A stretch of DNA of 64,000 nt from Terriglobus roseus (GCF_900105625.1 NZ_FNSD01000001.1:1922001-1986000); one strand, 5' to 3'; shown: positions 35,900-44,442, counted from the stretch's first letter. Notes: generated from the sequence alone by a model not told the origin. A program made the numbers and translations.

Positions 35900-36619
35900 T
35901 TAGATGAGTAGGCACTCTAAGGTCGCCTGATTGCCTTCGTGGTCGCGCAAGCTCTGGCGAAGAAAATCGGCCTCGTTGAAAGCTAGCGGTGCAGATGGCA
36001 TGGCTTGGCGAAGCGCCTTTAACATCTTGAATGGATACGCAACTATTGCGTGCTGCTCATCAAACACGTAAACGTCATCCGTCGTATAGGCGGTCAGCAC
36101 TTTGCGAAGGTCGTTCGTTGCTGCAAAAGTCAAATGACTTGGAGCTACAGGTTCAGAAAACCTTGAGTTCCGATAATTGGCATCTTCGCGTAGCGCCATC
36201 AACCAATCGAGAGGTGGCTTCCCACCTATGTCCTGAGAAAGAAAATAGTCATTGGGAAAACGCGATGAAAATCGGGATATTACAGCCTTATGAGTAGTAC
36301 CGGAAAGCTTTACAGGACTGGCATTATCCGATGCCTCAAGCGCTAACGGAGAATGACCAGCATAGAAAATGCACTCACGATTGAGCGCTAGGCGCGCACG
36401 AAGCGAATAAAACACGAAATATAACTTCACCGTTGCCCAACTGAAGTAACCTAGCTCAATTCCTCGAAGTGCATCGAAGAACGTCACTGCTGCCGACTGG
36501 AAATAGTCATTCGCATCTGCAAGCAAAAATAGCCCCAAAGCCTGCGCTTCAGAGTTGTCAATTACCGCTTGGCGCACAGCTTTGCCAATTCCGTATAAAT
36601 AATTATTCGCGGCGTGCAC
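35900..36619 (-). CDS. HEPN-like partner of the DGQHR gene
   Basis: 239 residues starting with GTG three bases after the stop of the DGQHR gene, so the two are coupled. No named family is recognised. A helical core contains FSWATVKLYFVFYSLRARLA and a later helix with LMALREDANYRNSRFSEP. The spacing of an aromatic helix and an R-x5-R/NYR helix resembles HEPN-fold proteins that pair with other factors in defence or stress modules. No membrane segment or signal is present. Base composition is near 48% GC by eye, well below the neighbours, in keeping with transfer. The HEPN link is an inference from pattern only. Confidence 0.7.
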   Translation of the reverse strand: MHAANNYLYGIGKAVRQAVIDNSEAQALGLFLLADANDYFQSAAVTFFDALRGIELGYFSWATVKLYFVFYSLRARLALNRECIFYAGHSPLALEASDNASPVKLSGTTHKAVISRFSSRFPNDYFLSQDIGGKPPLDWLMALREDANYRNSRFSEPVAPSHLTFAATNDLRKVLTAYTTDDVYVFDEQHAIVAYPFKMLKALRQAMPSAPLAFNEADFLRQSLRDHEGNQATLECLLI

Positions 36620-36622
36620 GCG

Positions 36623-37659
36623 TCAAATCTCAATCTCGTGGTCGCCGCTGTTATCCTCCGGCTCGTACATCTCAAGCAGGCGATCGTATATCAACGACAC
36701 CGCCTTACTTCCTGATTGCCCGCGCACTTCAGACTGCTTCAATCTTTGTGATTTTGGCATGTTGATAAGACTGCTTATCAAATCCTTCTTGAACGATTTC
36801 TTGCTGGTGCAATAGTCAATGATCTTGTTCCTGAACAACTGAAGGGCGCCTAGAAAACCCGATGCATAAAGAAAAGGATTATCAGGGGAATTCCACTGAT
36901 CGCCATACTTATCGTTTAGCGCCCCAAACAAATTAATTAGAACGGAGGTTTGCCTCTCGAGTTCGCGAACCTTCGCGTTGTCGAGCGGGCCTTTGTTATC
37001 CACTAGAGGCTTCAAAGCTGAAACAACTGTCGAGAGGGCGATTCCTCCTTTCATGCGCGGCGAGCCTGGGAACTTGATCCATCCGCGATACGGCGACTCG
37101 TCACTTTCGTTTAGCGCTGTCGCGATATCCTTAGCACGCAATGCTGTCTCGTCGATAAGGTATTCGCTCGCGACGCCGTAAAGATCGAAAACGAGCGTTC
37201 GCGAAACAGGCTTCTGTTCCGTATTGATGGACAAGAAAATGTCTGCGCACTCACGTGTGTCTAAATTTTCATAAATTGCCACTGGTATCTCAACGGATGA
37301 AACCGTTTTGTCGCTCTTAATGGCGTCCTTAAGCCCTGCTACTCGGTGCTGGCCATCAATTATTTGGGCGCAACGGGGGGCGTCCGCAAGCGTGACCTTT
37401 CCGCCGGCTACAAGGAGCTTATCCTTCGACACCCATTCAATACGATGCAATTTGGATAGTCTCCACCCTCCATCGCAAACTGCTTGAGCCCCGCGATACG
37501 CCTTGGGTTCAGAAAGCGTTGTACGGCACCCTCCTCGTCGTTTTCACCACGGATCGAGGCATATGCAATTCTCGTCAGATGGGCAGCTTGCATCTTGGTG
37601 AGTATGAACTGGCGATGAGCCTGTTTCACTTTGACGCATGGGTAAGCTCTTGCGGGCAC
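36623..37659 (-). pseudogene. DGQHR-domain protein (DndB/DpdB-like), split by a one-base frameshift
   Basis: The first 75 codons run from a GTG at 37659 (GGAG six bases upstream): VKVKQAHRQFILTKM, FLNPRRIAGLKQFAMEGGDY, PNCIVLN. At about 37435 the frame must slip back one base to continue as WVSKDKLLVAGGKVTLADAP, the signature IIDGQHRVAGLKDA, FLSINTEQKPVSRTLVFDLYG and on to the stop at 36625. Read through, this gives about 345 residues, the normal size. DGQHR proteins occur in DNA modification and defence clusters (DndB, DpdB). No slippery sequence is seen at the shift, so it is a one-base deletion or a sequencing error. Low GC and a HEPN-like partner downstream suggest a mobile two-gene cassette. 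Confidence 0.85.
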
Positions 37660-37920
37660 GGAAGCTCCAATTGGATCGGATTCTTACGGCAATCCTACTA
37701 GACCTTCCGGATAAGAGGATCGTCTTTGGCGTCGGAGTCCACTGCTAGGTCACCACCGCTGTAAGTGGTTTTTATTGCTAGCTAAAGCACCCCGCCGTGA
37801 AGCGCGACGCACGCGCTCAAATGGAGCTGGCGTCCGCAAACATCCGTGGCATTGCGAGAAGCGGACAAGACCACCTTCAAAGATGTGATGCGTTCTTCAT
37901 TCCTATTCCCCACGGAGAGG
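37660..37920. other. Upstream region of the DGQHR cassette
   Basis: No supportable gene. It should hold the promoter of the cassette on the minus strand. A small hairpin ACCAC/GTGGT followed by TTTTATT lies at 37752-37775 on the plus strand and could be a weak terminator. Confidence 0.35.
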
Positions 37921-37935
37921 TGAAGATGCCCCACC

Positions 37936-38165
37936 GCACCCATCCAGCGGCTACGAAGCGATCTCCGCCCAATGGCTCGCAACCCGTGGCAACCGCAGCA
38001 CCCACGCGGCCGACCTCGGCGTGACGGAGGTGCGAGGATGGGCGAAGACACTGCCGCAGGGCAGCAGCGTAATCGATCTGGGTTGCGGCCCCGGCTTTCC
38101 CTTCACCGCCGTCCTGCTCGAATAGGGGCTGGAAGTCTTTGGGGTGGAGGTGTCGCCTCGCTGGG
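37936..38165 (+). pseudogene. Decayed class I SAM-dependent methyltransferase, N-terminal part
   Basis: The plus strand reads SSGYEAISAQWLATRGNRST, EVRGWAKTLPQGSSVIDLGC and GPGFPFTAVLLE, then an in-frame TAG at 38123-38125, then GLEVFGVEVSPRW. VIDLGCGPGFP is motif I of SAM methyltransferases, and the stop lies where a Glu is usual. The rest of the domain is missing; repeat family C follows within 60 bases. Clearly a fragment. No good start codon is seen. Confidence 0.8.
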
Positions 38166-38225
38166 GTCAGCGTTCCAACAGGAGTTGCCGCCCAACGGAG
38201 CTCTGAGTTCGGGGTTCCGACGGGT

Positions 38226-38287
38226 GCCGGGTGCCCCATTCTTTCGCGGCTTCCCGCGCAAGGGTGGGTTATCGCGCGCGGCGCGAC
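38226..38287 (+). repeat. Repeat element, family C, copy 2
   Basis: It reads GCCGGGTGCCCCATTCTTTC, then the palindrome GCGGCTTCCCGCGC and AAGGGTGGGTTATCGCGC. Same layout as the copy at 35651-35706. Confidence 0.8.
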
Positions 38288-38346
38288 GAGCGATGCGGAT
38301 GGGGCGTGGAGTCTGCAGGGTGAGCGGTTCTACTTCGTTCGAAAAG

Positions 38347-38392
38347 CCAACCCACCCTTTGCTTCGCAAAGGATAGGCACCCGGCCTCTGGG
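38347..38392 (-). repeat. Repeat element, family C, copy 3, inverted
   Basis: CCAACCCACCCTTTGCTTCG, then CAAAGGATAGGCACCCGG, is the reverse complement of the family C core. With copy 2 it forms an inverted pair 60 bases apart. Confidence 0.8.
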
Positions 38393-38420
38393 GCCGCTCC
38401 ATGCGGATGACCCCGGCGAT

Positions 38421-38750
38421 TTAAACCAGTGCAAATCCCACGGCGCCATTGATCATGCCGCCCACGGCGTCGATGGCGGCGTTGATGGCGGACTCTGCCG
38501 TGATTTTGCCGACACCTTCGACTTCCGCAAGGATGCTGGTTGCGGCGTCCTGCTCCATGGCGAAGAGCTCCGCCGCCTCTGCCTGGGTGATCTTCCCCAG
38601 TGCGAGCTGGTTGGAGATGTGCTCGGTCTGCAGCGCGATGGCGCTCAACTGCTGGGTGACGACAGGTCTTGCGGCGGCCCATCCATTCAGCAGCGGGACC
38701 TTAGCGGCGGCAATCATCGCGGGCAGCACTTCGTCGGGAGAGAAGCTCAT
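38421..38750 (-). CDS. Small hypothetical protein
   Basis: 109 residues from the ATG at 38750. No family is recognised. It is rich in Ala and largely helical (VVTQQLSAIALQTEHISNQL, KITQAEAAELFAMEQDA) and ends in a Gly/Ala-rich hydrophobic stretch (INAAIDAVGGMINGAVGFAL) that could contact a membrane. No signal peptide. It lies 56 bases downstream of the lipoprotein gene at 38807-39313 on the same strand, so the two may be co-transcribed. Codon use is normal for the window. Real but of unknown role. Confidence 0.7.
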   Translation of the reverse strand: MSFSPDEVLPAMIAAAKVPLLNGWAAARPVVTQQLSAIALQTEHISNQLALGKITQAEAAELFAMEQDAATSILAEVEGVGKITAESAINAAIDAVGGMINGAVGFALV

Positions 38751-38806
38751 GCATCACCTACTGGAACAGGGTGGGCGCTACGGGTTTGGGCATTGCATGG
38801 ATCGGT

Positions 38807-39313
38807 CTACTTGGAGATCGGCGGTGCGGTCGCGTTGGGAGGGACACCCTTCAGGCGTGTCCTGAGTGCGACCTGGAGGCGCGCGATGGAGGCGAACTCC
38901 GACTCAAGCGGCGCGCTGGCAAGCTCCACCACTTCCAGGCTTGGCCCGTTCGGGCCTGCGGATCGGTGCAACGTCTGGAGATGGTGGAGGGAGCTGGTGA
39001 GCGCGTCGATCTGGGTGAGCACTTCGGTGCTCTTCGGCTGGAACTGCACGCGTGTGCGAACGGTTTTGAGCGCAGCGTCTTCCCGGATGTAGAACGTCTT
39101 CGTGTTGTCGTAGGAGGCAGCGGGCGTGCCCGTGTCAGCCTCAAGCTGGCCAAGGAACTGTTCGGTGTCCTGCTGCACCTGGTTCAGCCCATGGTCCACC
39201 ACGTCGTCATACCCCATGACGAGCACAACGTGGCAACCCGTGGTGAAGAGCAGGCAGACGAAGACCATCAACGTCGCAAGGGGCGCTCGCATGAATCGCT
39301 GCATGGACGCCAT
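38807..39313 (-). CDS. Predicted lipoprotein of unknown function
   Basis: 168 residues. The signal MRAPLATLMVFVCLLFTTGC ends in the lipobox FTTGC, so the mature protein should start at that Cys and be lipid anchored. The body is helical with long amphipathic stretches (VVDHGLNQVQQDTEQFLGQL, QIDALTSSLHHLQTLHRSAG) and has no recognised domain. The exact start is uncertain: M4 or M8 would still leave a good signal. It is followed by the 109-residue gene. Envelope location is likely; function is unknown. Confidence 0.75.
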   Translation of the reverse strand: MASMQRFMRAPLATLMVFVCLLFTTGCHVVLVMGYDDVVDHGLNQVQQDTEQFLGQLEADTGTPAASYDNTKTFYIREDAALKTVRTRVQFQPKSTEVLTQIDALTSSLHHLQTLHRSAGPNGPSLEVVELASAPLESEFASIARLQVALRTRLKGVPPNATAPPISK

Positions 39314-39666
39314 TCAAACGGCAGGCGGGTCGCAAGGCAAGAGTCTGTCGGCTATGTGCGGAACGTCTGCGCAGCCTCAGAACGTATTTTCGAAGTTCAC
39401 GGAGCGGGAGCTTGAATCGCTGTCAAGCCCCTGGGCGTCCCGTAGTGATCGTAAGCTGTACCTTATGAGTCGTTTACGAGCGCAAATTGGTTGGCCGGTT
39501 TGCTGACACCGCTCACTACAATGGAAGTAGGGCTTCCCTCGGTGTCGAGACGCCGTTGCGCGGGGCACCCGATCTTAGGCGCACTCGGGCACGGCTGCCG
39601 GGCATCTGGCTTCGGGATGCTCTCACTTCGGATCGAGCAAGTAGCAAAGAAGCCCTCCGTGCGCCG
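39314..39666. other. Non-coding accessory stretch
   Basis: No frame on either strand reads convincingly as protein. The sequence lies between the lipoprotein gene and the direct repeats and probably includes the lipoprotein promoter. Confidence 0.4.
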
Positions 39667-39765
39667 TAAGTCCTTTCGAATCTAATTCTTGCGTATAAGT
39701 CCTTTGGAATCTAATTTTTACCGTTTCGGGAAACGTCAACTCCTTTGGAATCTAATTTTTACGGG
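39667..39765 (+). repeat. Three direct repeats of about 22 bases
   Basis: TCCTTTSGAATCTAATTYTT (S and Y mark variable bases) starts at 39671, 39700 and 39741, followed by GCG, ACC and ACG. The spacing is 29 and 41 bases. A run of nine or more Gs follows at about 39770. Multiple repeats of this size occur at the ends of IS21-type elements, but no transposase is present. Confidence 0.7.
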
Positions 39766-39802
39766 AAATGGCGGGGGGGGGAGGGTCCTCAGTGGCCGTG
39801 GT

Positions 39803-39958
39803 TCAGCCCTGCGTCCCACCCTCCGTGCCCGGTCGGCTCATGGCAGCGAACTGCATGGGTGGCGGGTCGGGCTGACCGGCATCCGGCAGCGAATCATCCT
39901 TGGTGGGTTTCAGCTTCGTAGGAACCAGCTTCGAGTTGAGCAGGTTGATCTTTGGCAT
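39803..39958 (-). CDS. Small Pro-rich ORF overlapping the CHASE2 gene
   Basis: 51 residues from the ATG at 39958, with AAGGA nine bases upstream; an ATG three codons earlier sits directly on that site. The protein is MPKINLLNSKLVPTKLKPTK followed by a Pro/Asp-rich tail, very hydrophilic, with no recognised family. It overlaps the last 65 bases of the CHASE2 gene in another frame, in the part encoding that protein's His-rich tail. The good ribosome-binding site supports translation, but conservation must decide. Confidence 0.5.
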   Translation of the reverse strand: MPKINLLNSKLVPTKLKPTKDDSLPDAGQPDPPPMQFAAMSRPGTEGGTQG

Positions 39959-41309
39959 GGTGTTCATCCTTTCGGTGATGGTGATGAGCGTGGACGAGTG
40001 GGTGTTCAACCGACTCCGCCGAGAAGTGCAACAGGCGTGTAATCGCGATGAACAGAATGTCTCCGAAGATGAGCAGCGGAGGCAGGAACCGCAGGGCAAG
40101 TGCCAGGACAGACGTTCCAGCAATCAATACAACTGCCCAGAACACCACCCACACATACCGCTGGCGCGGGTAAGCGTACCGCAGCAGAAACTTGTTCCTC
40201 CAGTGCGGTCGATAGGTGACGAGCACGACCGGAAGACCTTCCATGACGAGCACAAAGACTGCGAACAGACCGAAGCTGAATGCCATCGGCAGCGTGCGTA
40301 GGTAGTCGCCGGAGAGCAGGCTCTCAACGTATACGGCCTGTAGCTGGAAGCCCCACATGCGCCGGCCGAGCACGGTCTTCAGGTCCGTGTTGCTCTCGGA
40401 GCCGATGACCGCGACCTTGCCCAGCAGCCGCGCCGGTAACGCCTGCCCGGTGCAGGGAACTCCCCAGCGCTGTCGCGCGGCGTCATCGCCGGACGAGCAC
40501 AGCAACTCGGTCGTAGTCACACGCGGCAATGGCATTGCGAGGTTCGCGTAGGCATGATCGTCCCGGTCAATCAGCCGCTGGACGCTGCGGTGCTGCGCGA
40601 ACGCCGGATCGTACTGCTTCACGGCTGAGAGCATCAGCGAGTCGACGAACTCTGCCTTCGGTTCCGCTTCGGCATGCTGAACGTGCTCGTCTGGAGAAGA
40701 TTCCAGCACCTGCCAGCGCAGTGGCAGCCGCTCCGTCTCGCTGTCCAGCCTTGTCAGGCCACGCACCACGTTGGCGGAAGCGAAGTCCAGTTGCGGCTTG
40801 CGCACAAGGCACGCGTTGCCCACGCGCTCCTCGATGCCGTCGGTCGATTCCCCCACCACAATCGGTGCATGGATCGAACGCACCGCCTGCAGCAGCGCAT
40901 CGGTCGTCGCGGGTTCGCGGCTGCACGCATTCGGACTGAAGAACTTGTCGACCATGATGACCGAAGGATTCTCGCGCGCGACGGCTCGAAGAACATCTGC
41001 CAGATACGCTCGGCCAAGGCAGACGTTGCTCTGCACTTCCTCCAGCTCCGCGGGAATCACGACGGTGACTACGTGGCCCGTGGTGACCGGGCTCGCCCAG
41101 CCCAGGAATTTGGAATACCACTGGCTGTAAGCGCTGGACCGCGTCTCATCGCGCAACACGCACTCACTGGAAAGCACGTCGAGCCGCTCGCGATACTCCC
41201 AGATGATGAGCAGGCTCAACGCGCAGAGGTACAACAACGCCAGCCACACATGCGACCATCGCCCATGATGTCCAAAGCGCGCATGTGCTTTTGCAGGCCG
41301 TGCGTTCAT
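39894..41309 (-). CDS. CHASE2-domain membrane protein without an output domain
   Basis: 471 residues from the ATG at 41309, with GGAG five bases upstream. An N-terminal membrane helix (VWLALLYLCALSLLIIW) precedes an extracytoplasmic CHASE2 sensor domain (about 40-330: GHVVTVVIPAELEEVQ, ADVLRAVARENPSVIMVDKF, LGKVAVIGSESNTDLKTV). Three membrane helices follow (FSFGLFAVFVLVMEGLPVVL, YVWVVFWAVVLIAGTSVLAL, FLPPLLIFGDILFIAI). CHASE2 usually feeds a kinase, cyclase or GGDEF domain. Here the protein ends in a short cytoplasmic His-rich tail (LVHAHHHHRKDEHH) without any output domain. The signal and partner are unknown. Confidence 0.85.
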   Translation of the reverse strand: MNARPAKAHARFGHHGRWSHVWLALLYLCALSLLIIWEYRERLDVLSSECVLRDETRSSAYSQWYSKFLGWASPVTTGHVVTVVIPAELEEVQSNVCLGRAYLADVLRAVARENPSVIMVDKFFSPNACSREPATTDALLQAVRSIHAPIVVGESTDGIEERVGNACLVRKPQLDFASANVVRGLTRLDSETERLPLRWQVLESSPDEHVQHAEAEPKAEFVDSLMLSAVKQYDPAFAQHRSVQRLIDRDDHAYANLAMPLPRVTTTELLCSSGDDAARQRWGVPCTGQALPARLLGKVAVIGSESNTDLKTVLGRRMWGFQLQAVYVESLLSGDYLRTLPMAFSFGLFAVFVLVMEGLPVVLVTYRPHWRNKFLLRYAYPRQRYVWVVFWAVVLIAGTSVLALALRFLPPLLIFGDILFIAITRLLHFSAESVEHPLVHAHHHHRKDEHHAKDQPAQLEAGSYEAETHQG

Positions 41310-41545
41310 CGCATCTCCGTCACCGCGGTGCAGAATCCATCGCAGCCCTGCCGGGACGGATCGCCGCAGCATAGTTCCCCAGATTTCCGGTTATCTGTCT
41401 CTTTGTAATCCATCCACCAAACCGGTGTCCCGGCCATATCGCCTAACGCCGACAGCTCCGAGCGACAAAGCCGATTCGCAGATTCGCGCGAATTGACCGC
41501 CGTCTCAAGCGACTGGCGAGCTCAGCGGACGGTACGATAGCGGCA

Positions 41546-42844
41546 ATGGATTCCGGCACAAGCGATCTATCTCCTGAAGCTGCAGGCGCTCGACGGTACT
41601 ATCCGCCCTGGATGTTCGGCATTCTGTACGGTGGTACGTTCAACGGCTTCGCCGCGGTCAGCCTGTCGCAGTTGCTGCCGGATCGAGGCGTCTCGCTGGA
41701 GCGCGTCGCAGAGATCGTGACGCTGATCCTGACCGCGAGCTATGTCAGCTTCCTCGTCACACCGCTGGTAGATTGTGGCTTGCCACGTCGCGTATGGGCT
41801 GGTCTGCTGGCGATCACCGCTGCGATCTGCCTAGGCTTCAGCGTCCCGCTGCTGAACGCCGCGGGACACAATGCCGGACACGGCGCAGGATCGGTGACGC
41901 TGATGCTGGTGCTGTTCTTCGGCTACCTGTGCAATCAGGTTTACACCAGCGCCATCGGCGGCATGGTGCCCAACCTGGTCGCACCGAAGCTGCACGGCTC
42001 CGTGAGCGCGTGGATGAACATCAGCTACCTCGCGCTGACCGGCGCGGGCGGTGCGCTCTCCGTGTGGGAGATTCGACACCTGCCGCTGCCACTGGCCACG
42101 GTGCTGGTGCCGATTCCGATCCTGCTCGGAGCAATTCCACTGCTTTTCCTGCCAAAGGAAGCACGCAAGCCGCGCCCGGTCGGCGAGGCAATGCGACAGC
42201 TCGTCCACGACCTGAGCGCGACGGCGAAGAAGCCGAGTTACCTGTTCGCTCTGATGGTCTTCGTGGTGCCGTCTGCGACGTTTGCGCTGCAGAACCTGTT
42301 CGGTGGCATGGGTGGGGACTTCCACGCAGGACCGGAGCTGACGAACCTGTCGGTCGGCCTGCTATTCACCATCGCCTGCGCGATTGGAGCAGCAATCGGC
42401 GGCCCGCTGAGCAGCCGTATCGATCGCCGCCTACTGTTCATCGCACCTGCAATGCTCGCTGCGCTTGGGAACCTGGTGATGATCTTCGGCCCACACACAC
42501 CGTGGATGTTCGCCGGCGGATTGTTCTTCTACAACCTGATGGCAGGCATCAACTACACGGCAACGAGCGCGCTGGTCTTCCAGATCGTCGGCCGTGACAA
42601 TCCGCTGTCCGCCACGCAGTATTCGGTGTGCATCGCGGCCTGCAACCTGGCCATCGCAGGCTCGGTCTTCATGGACGGTCGCGGCTCAGGCCACGGCGGA
42701 GCGAACGGCGCGCTGGCTGTCGACGCCGCGCTGAGTCTGGTGCTCGGCACCATCGTGCTGGCGCTGGTGGGTAAGTTTGGCGGAGGCTTTCCGAAGCCGC
42801 CTGCAAGTGAAGAAGAGCTCGAGAGCGTCGCGAAGGCTGCCTAG
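41546..42844 (+). CDS. MFS transporter, AmpG-like
   Basis: 432 residues with about twelve membrane helices. It opens with PPWMFGILYGGTFNGFAAVS, then LPDRGVSLERVAEIVTLILT. Loops show LPKEARKPRPVGEAM and SSRIDRRLLFIAPAMLAALG, the typical MFS cytoplasmic basic loops, and the end GKFGGGFPKPP is cytoplasmic. The pattern is closest to AmpG-type muropeptide permeases and related sugar transporters. Its neighbour on the other strand, with which it shares stop bases, is a peptidoglycan carboxypeptidase, which supports a cell-wall recycling role without proving it. The C-terminal 25 residues are acidic and probably disordered. Confidence 0.83.
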   Translation: MDSGTSDLSPEAAGARRYYPPWMFGILYGGTFNGFAAVSLSQLLPDRGVSLERVAEIVTLILTASYVSFLVTPLVDCGLPRRVWAGLLAITAAICLGFSVPLLNAAGHNAGHGAGSVTLMLVLFFGYLCNQVYTSAIGGMVPNLVAPKLHGSVSAWMNISYLALTGAGGALSVWEIRHLPLPLATVLVPIPILLGAIPLLFLPKEARKPRPVGEAMRQLVHDLSATAKKPSYLFALMVFVVPSATFALQNLFGGMGGDFHAGPELTNLSVGLLFTIACAIGAAIGGPLSSRIDRRLLFIAPAMLAALGNLVMIFGPHTPWMFAGGLFFYNLMAGINYTATSALVFQIVGRDNPLSATQYSVCIAACNLAIAGSVFMDGRGSGHGGANGALAVDAALSLVLGTIVLALVGKFGGGFPKPPASEEELESVAKAA

Positions 42845-44442
42845 TTCGTCGCAGCAATGGCAGCAACGATGCGATCCATCGCCTTCTGGTCGTCGCTGGT
42901 GCGCGGCGTGTGCGCGTTGACCATGATGGAGAAGATCAGCGTCTGCCCACTGGCACAGTCGACGTAGCCCGAGAGACCACGCGCCTCGCTGAGCGTTCCC
43001 GTCTTGGCGAAGACATGGTCCTTCAGCGGCGCCGCAGGAAAGCGCGCCCGCAACGTACCGTCTTCCCCGCCGACTGGGAACGAGTCCTTCCAGAACGCTC
43101 CCCAAGGCTGCGTAGCAGCGTAGGCCAGCAGCTTGGTGGCAGCGCGAGGCGTGACGAGGTCGTGTCCGCTAAGACCTGAGCCGTCGAAGAACAAGAAGTC
43201 GTCGCCGTCAATGCCGACTGTCTTGGTGAGGAAGTAACGCACCACGCGCGCGCCCTGTGCTGACGTGCCCGAACCGAAGTAGTAGAAGCCAAGCTGCCGC
43301 AGGAAGAGTTCCGCGTGCTGGTTCTCGCTGGTCTTGTTGGTGATGGTGATGTCGTCGCGAAGCAACGGACCGACATGTTCGGCGAGCACACGAGTGCCGC
43401 AGTCGGAGCACGTTGGCGCGGCGAGCAGCACCTTACGACGCGGCGAGAGAGTCAGGTTGTTTACAGGCTCAGTCGAATGCCGTGTGAAGGAAGTCTCGTA
43501 GAAGCTGGAATGCTTCGCCGTAGTGGTCCCACTCACCAGGACGCCACGAGCTTCGAGCGCTGCTTTCAACGCTGCGGCAGCATACTCTGCGGGTTCAGCG
43601 ATGCTCATGTCTTGCGAATAAGGTGCAGAGCCGATGGCGAGTGTGCCGTAAATGCGGATGACGCGCGAGCCCATGCTGCGCTGGATGTCCAGCGCGGATT
43701 CGCCGCCCTTCGTCGTCGTTGTGGCCTGCATGTCAACGGTGTAGAACGGCAACGCAGGATCCATCACTACCGTCGGCTTGCTGCCGATCGCAGCGCCTGG
43801 CAGCACCTTCAGGTTGAAGGCGTTGTCCGCGATCATGAGCGCGTTGATCGGCGCGCCGTAGTACCAGGGCGAGTCATCGATGGACCAGTCTGCTGGATAG
43901 AGATCGTTGGGGAAGAGTGAGTCGTCGCCGACGATGTCTCCCTTGATCTGCGTGATGCCTGCAGCCTTCACCTTGTCGGCGAGTTCGTCGATGTAACGGA
44001 GCTCGTCGCGATGCGGTGCCGTCGTGCCTGCGGGAACACGCACAAACGGCACAGGACGGCCGGAGAAGTTGGCATCGCCAACGCCCTTTAGCACCAGGTT
44101 TCCGTCGAGAGTTCCCTTCCCGTAGTAGTTGCCGCTGGCGATCACCTGCGTCTTCAGGTGATCATCCATGGGCAGCAGCGCCATCGCCGCGGCCGTCGTG
44201 AAGAGCTTGGCGTTCGACGCTGGCTGGAAGAGCTGACCATCGTTCATCGCAGCGACTGGCGTGCCATCCAGCCTCGTGACGCTGACGCCCCAGTGCGCGC
44301 GCACCACGCCCGGTTCGCTGGTGATGCGCGTGATCTGCTCTGCGAGCGGCAGGTCAGCGTAGCTGGGTGGCGCTGTGGGCGTCTGCGCGTGCGCGCAGAG
44401 TGCGATGCCGAGCGCGATCGCAACGGAGAGTTTGCGGAACAT
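42841..44442 (-). CDS. dacB: D-Ala-D-Ala carboxypeptidase/endopeptidase, PBP4 (S13) family
   Basis: 533 residues with a signal peptide (MFRKLSVAIALGIALCAHAQ). The serine-peptidase motifs are all present: S76-N-A-K79 in FQPASNAKLFT, the SEN triad in NKTSENQHAELF, and KTG in VFAKTGTLSEARGLSGYV. The extra domain between the first two motifs that marks the S13 family is included (GDIVGDDSLFPNDLYPADWS). It trims D-alanine from or cuts crosslinks in peptidoglycan in the periplasm and is penicillin sensitive in relatives. Its stop shares CTAG with that of the converging MFS gene. The length matches the family. Confidence 0.93.
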   Translation of the reverse strand: MFRKLSVAIALGIALCAHAQTPTAPPSYADLPLAEQITRITSEPGVVRAHWGVSVTRLDGTPVAAMNDGQLFQPASNAKLFTTAAAMALLPMDDHLKTQVIASGNYYGKGTLDGNLVLKGVGDANFSGRPVPFVRVPAGTTAPHRDELRYIDELADKVKAAGITQIKGDIVGDDSLFPNDLYPADWSIDDSPWYYGAPINALMIADNAFNLKVLPGAAIGSKPTVVMDPALPFYTVDMQATTTTKGGESALDIQRSMGSRVIRIYGTLAIGSAPYSQDMSIAEPAEYAAAALKAALEARGVLVSGTTTAKHSSFYETSFTRHSTEPVNNLTLSPRRKVLLAAPTCSDCGTRVLAEHVGPLLRDDITITNKTSENQHAELFLRQLGFYYFGSGTSAQGARVVRYFLTKTVGIDGDDFLFFDGSGLSGHDLVTPRAATKLLAYAATQPWGAFWKDSFPVGGEDGTLRARFPAAPLKDHVFAKTGTLSEARGLSGYVDCASGQTLIFSIMVNAHTPRTSDDQKAMDRIVAAIAATN

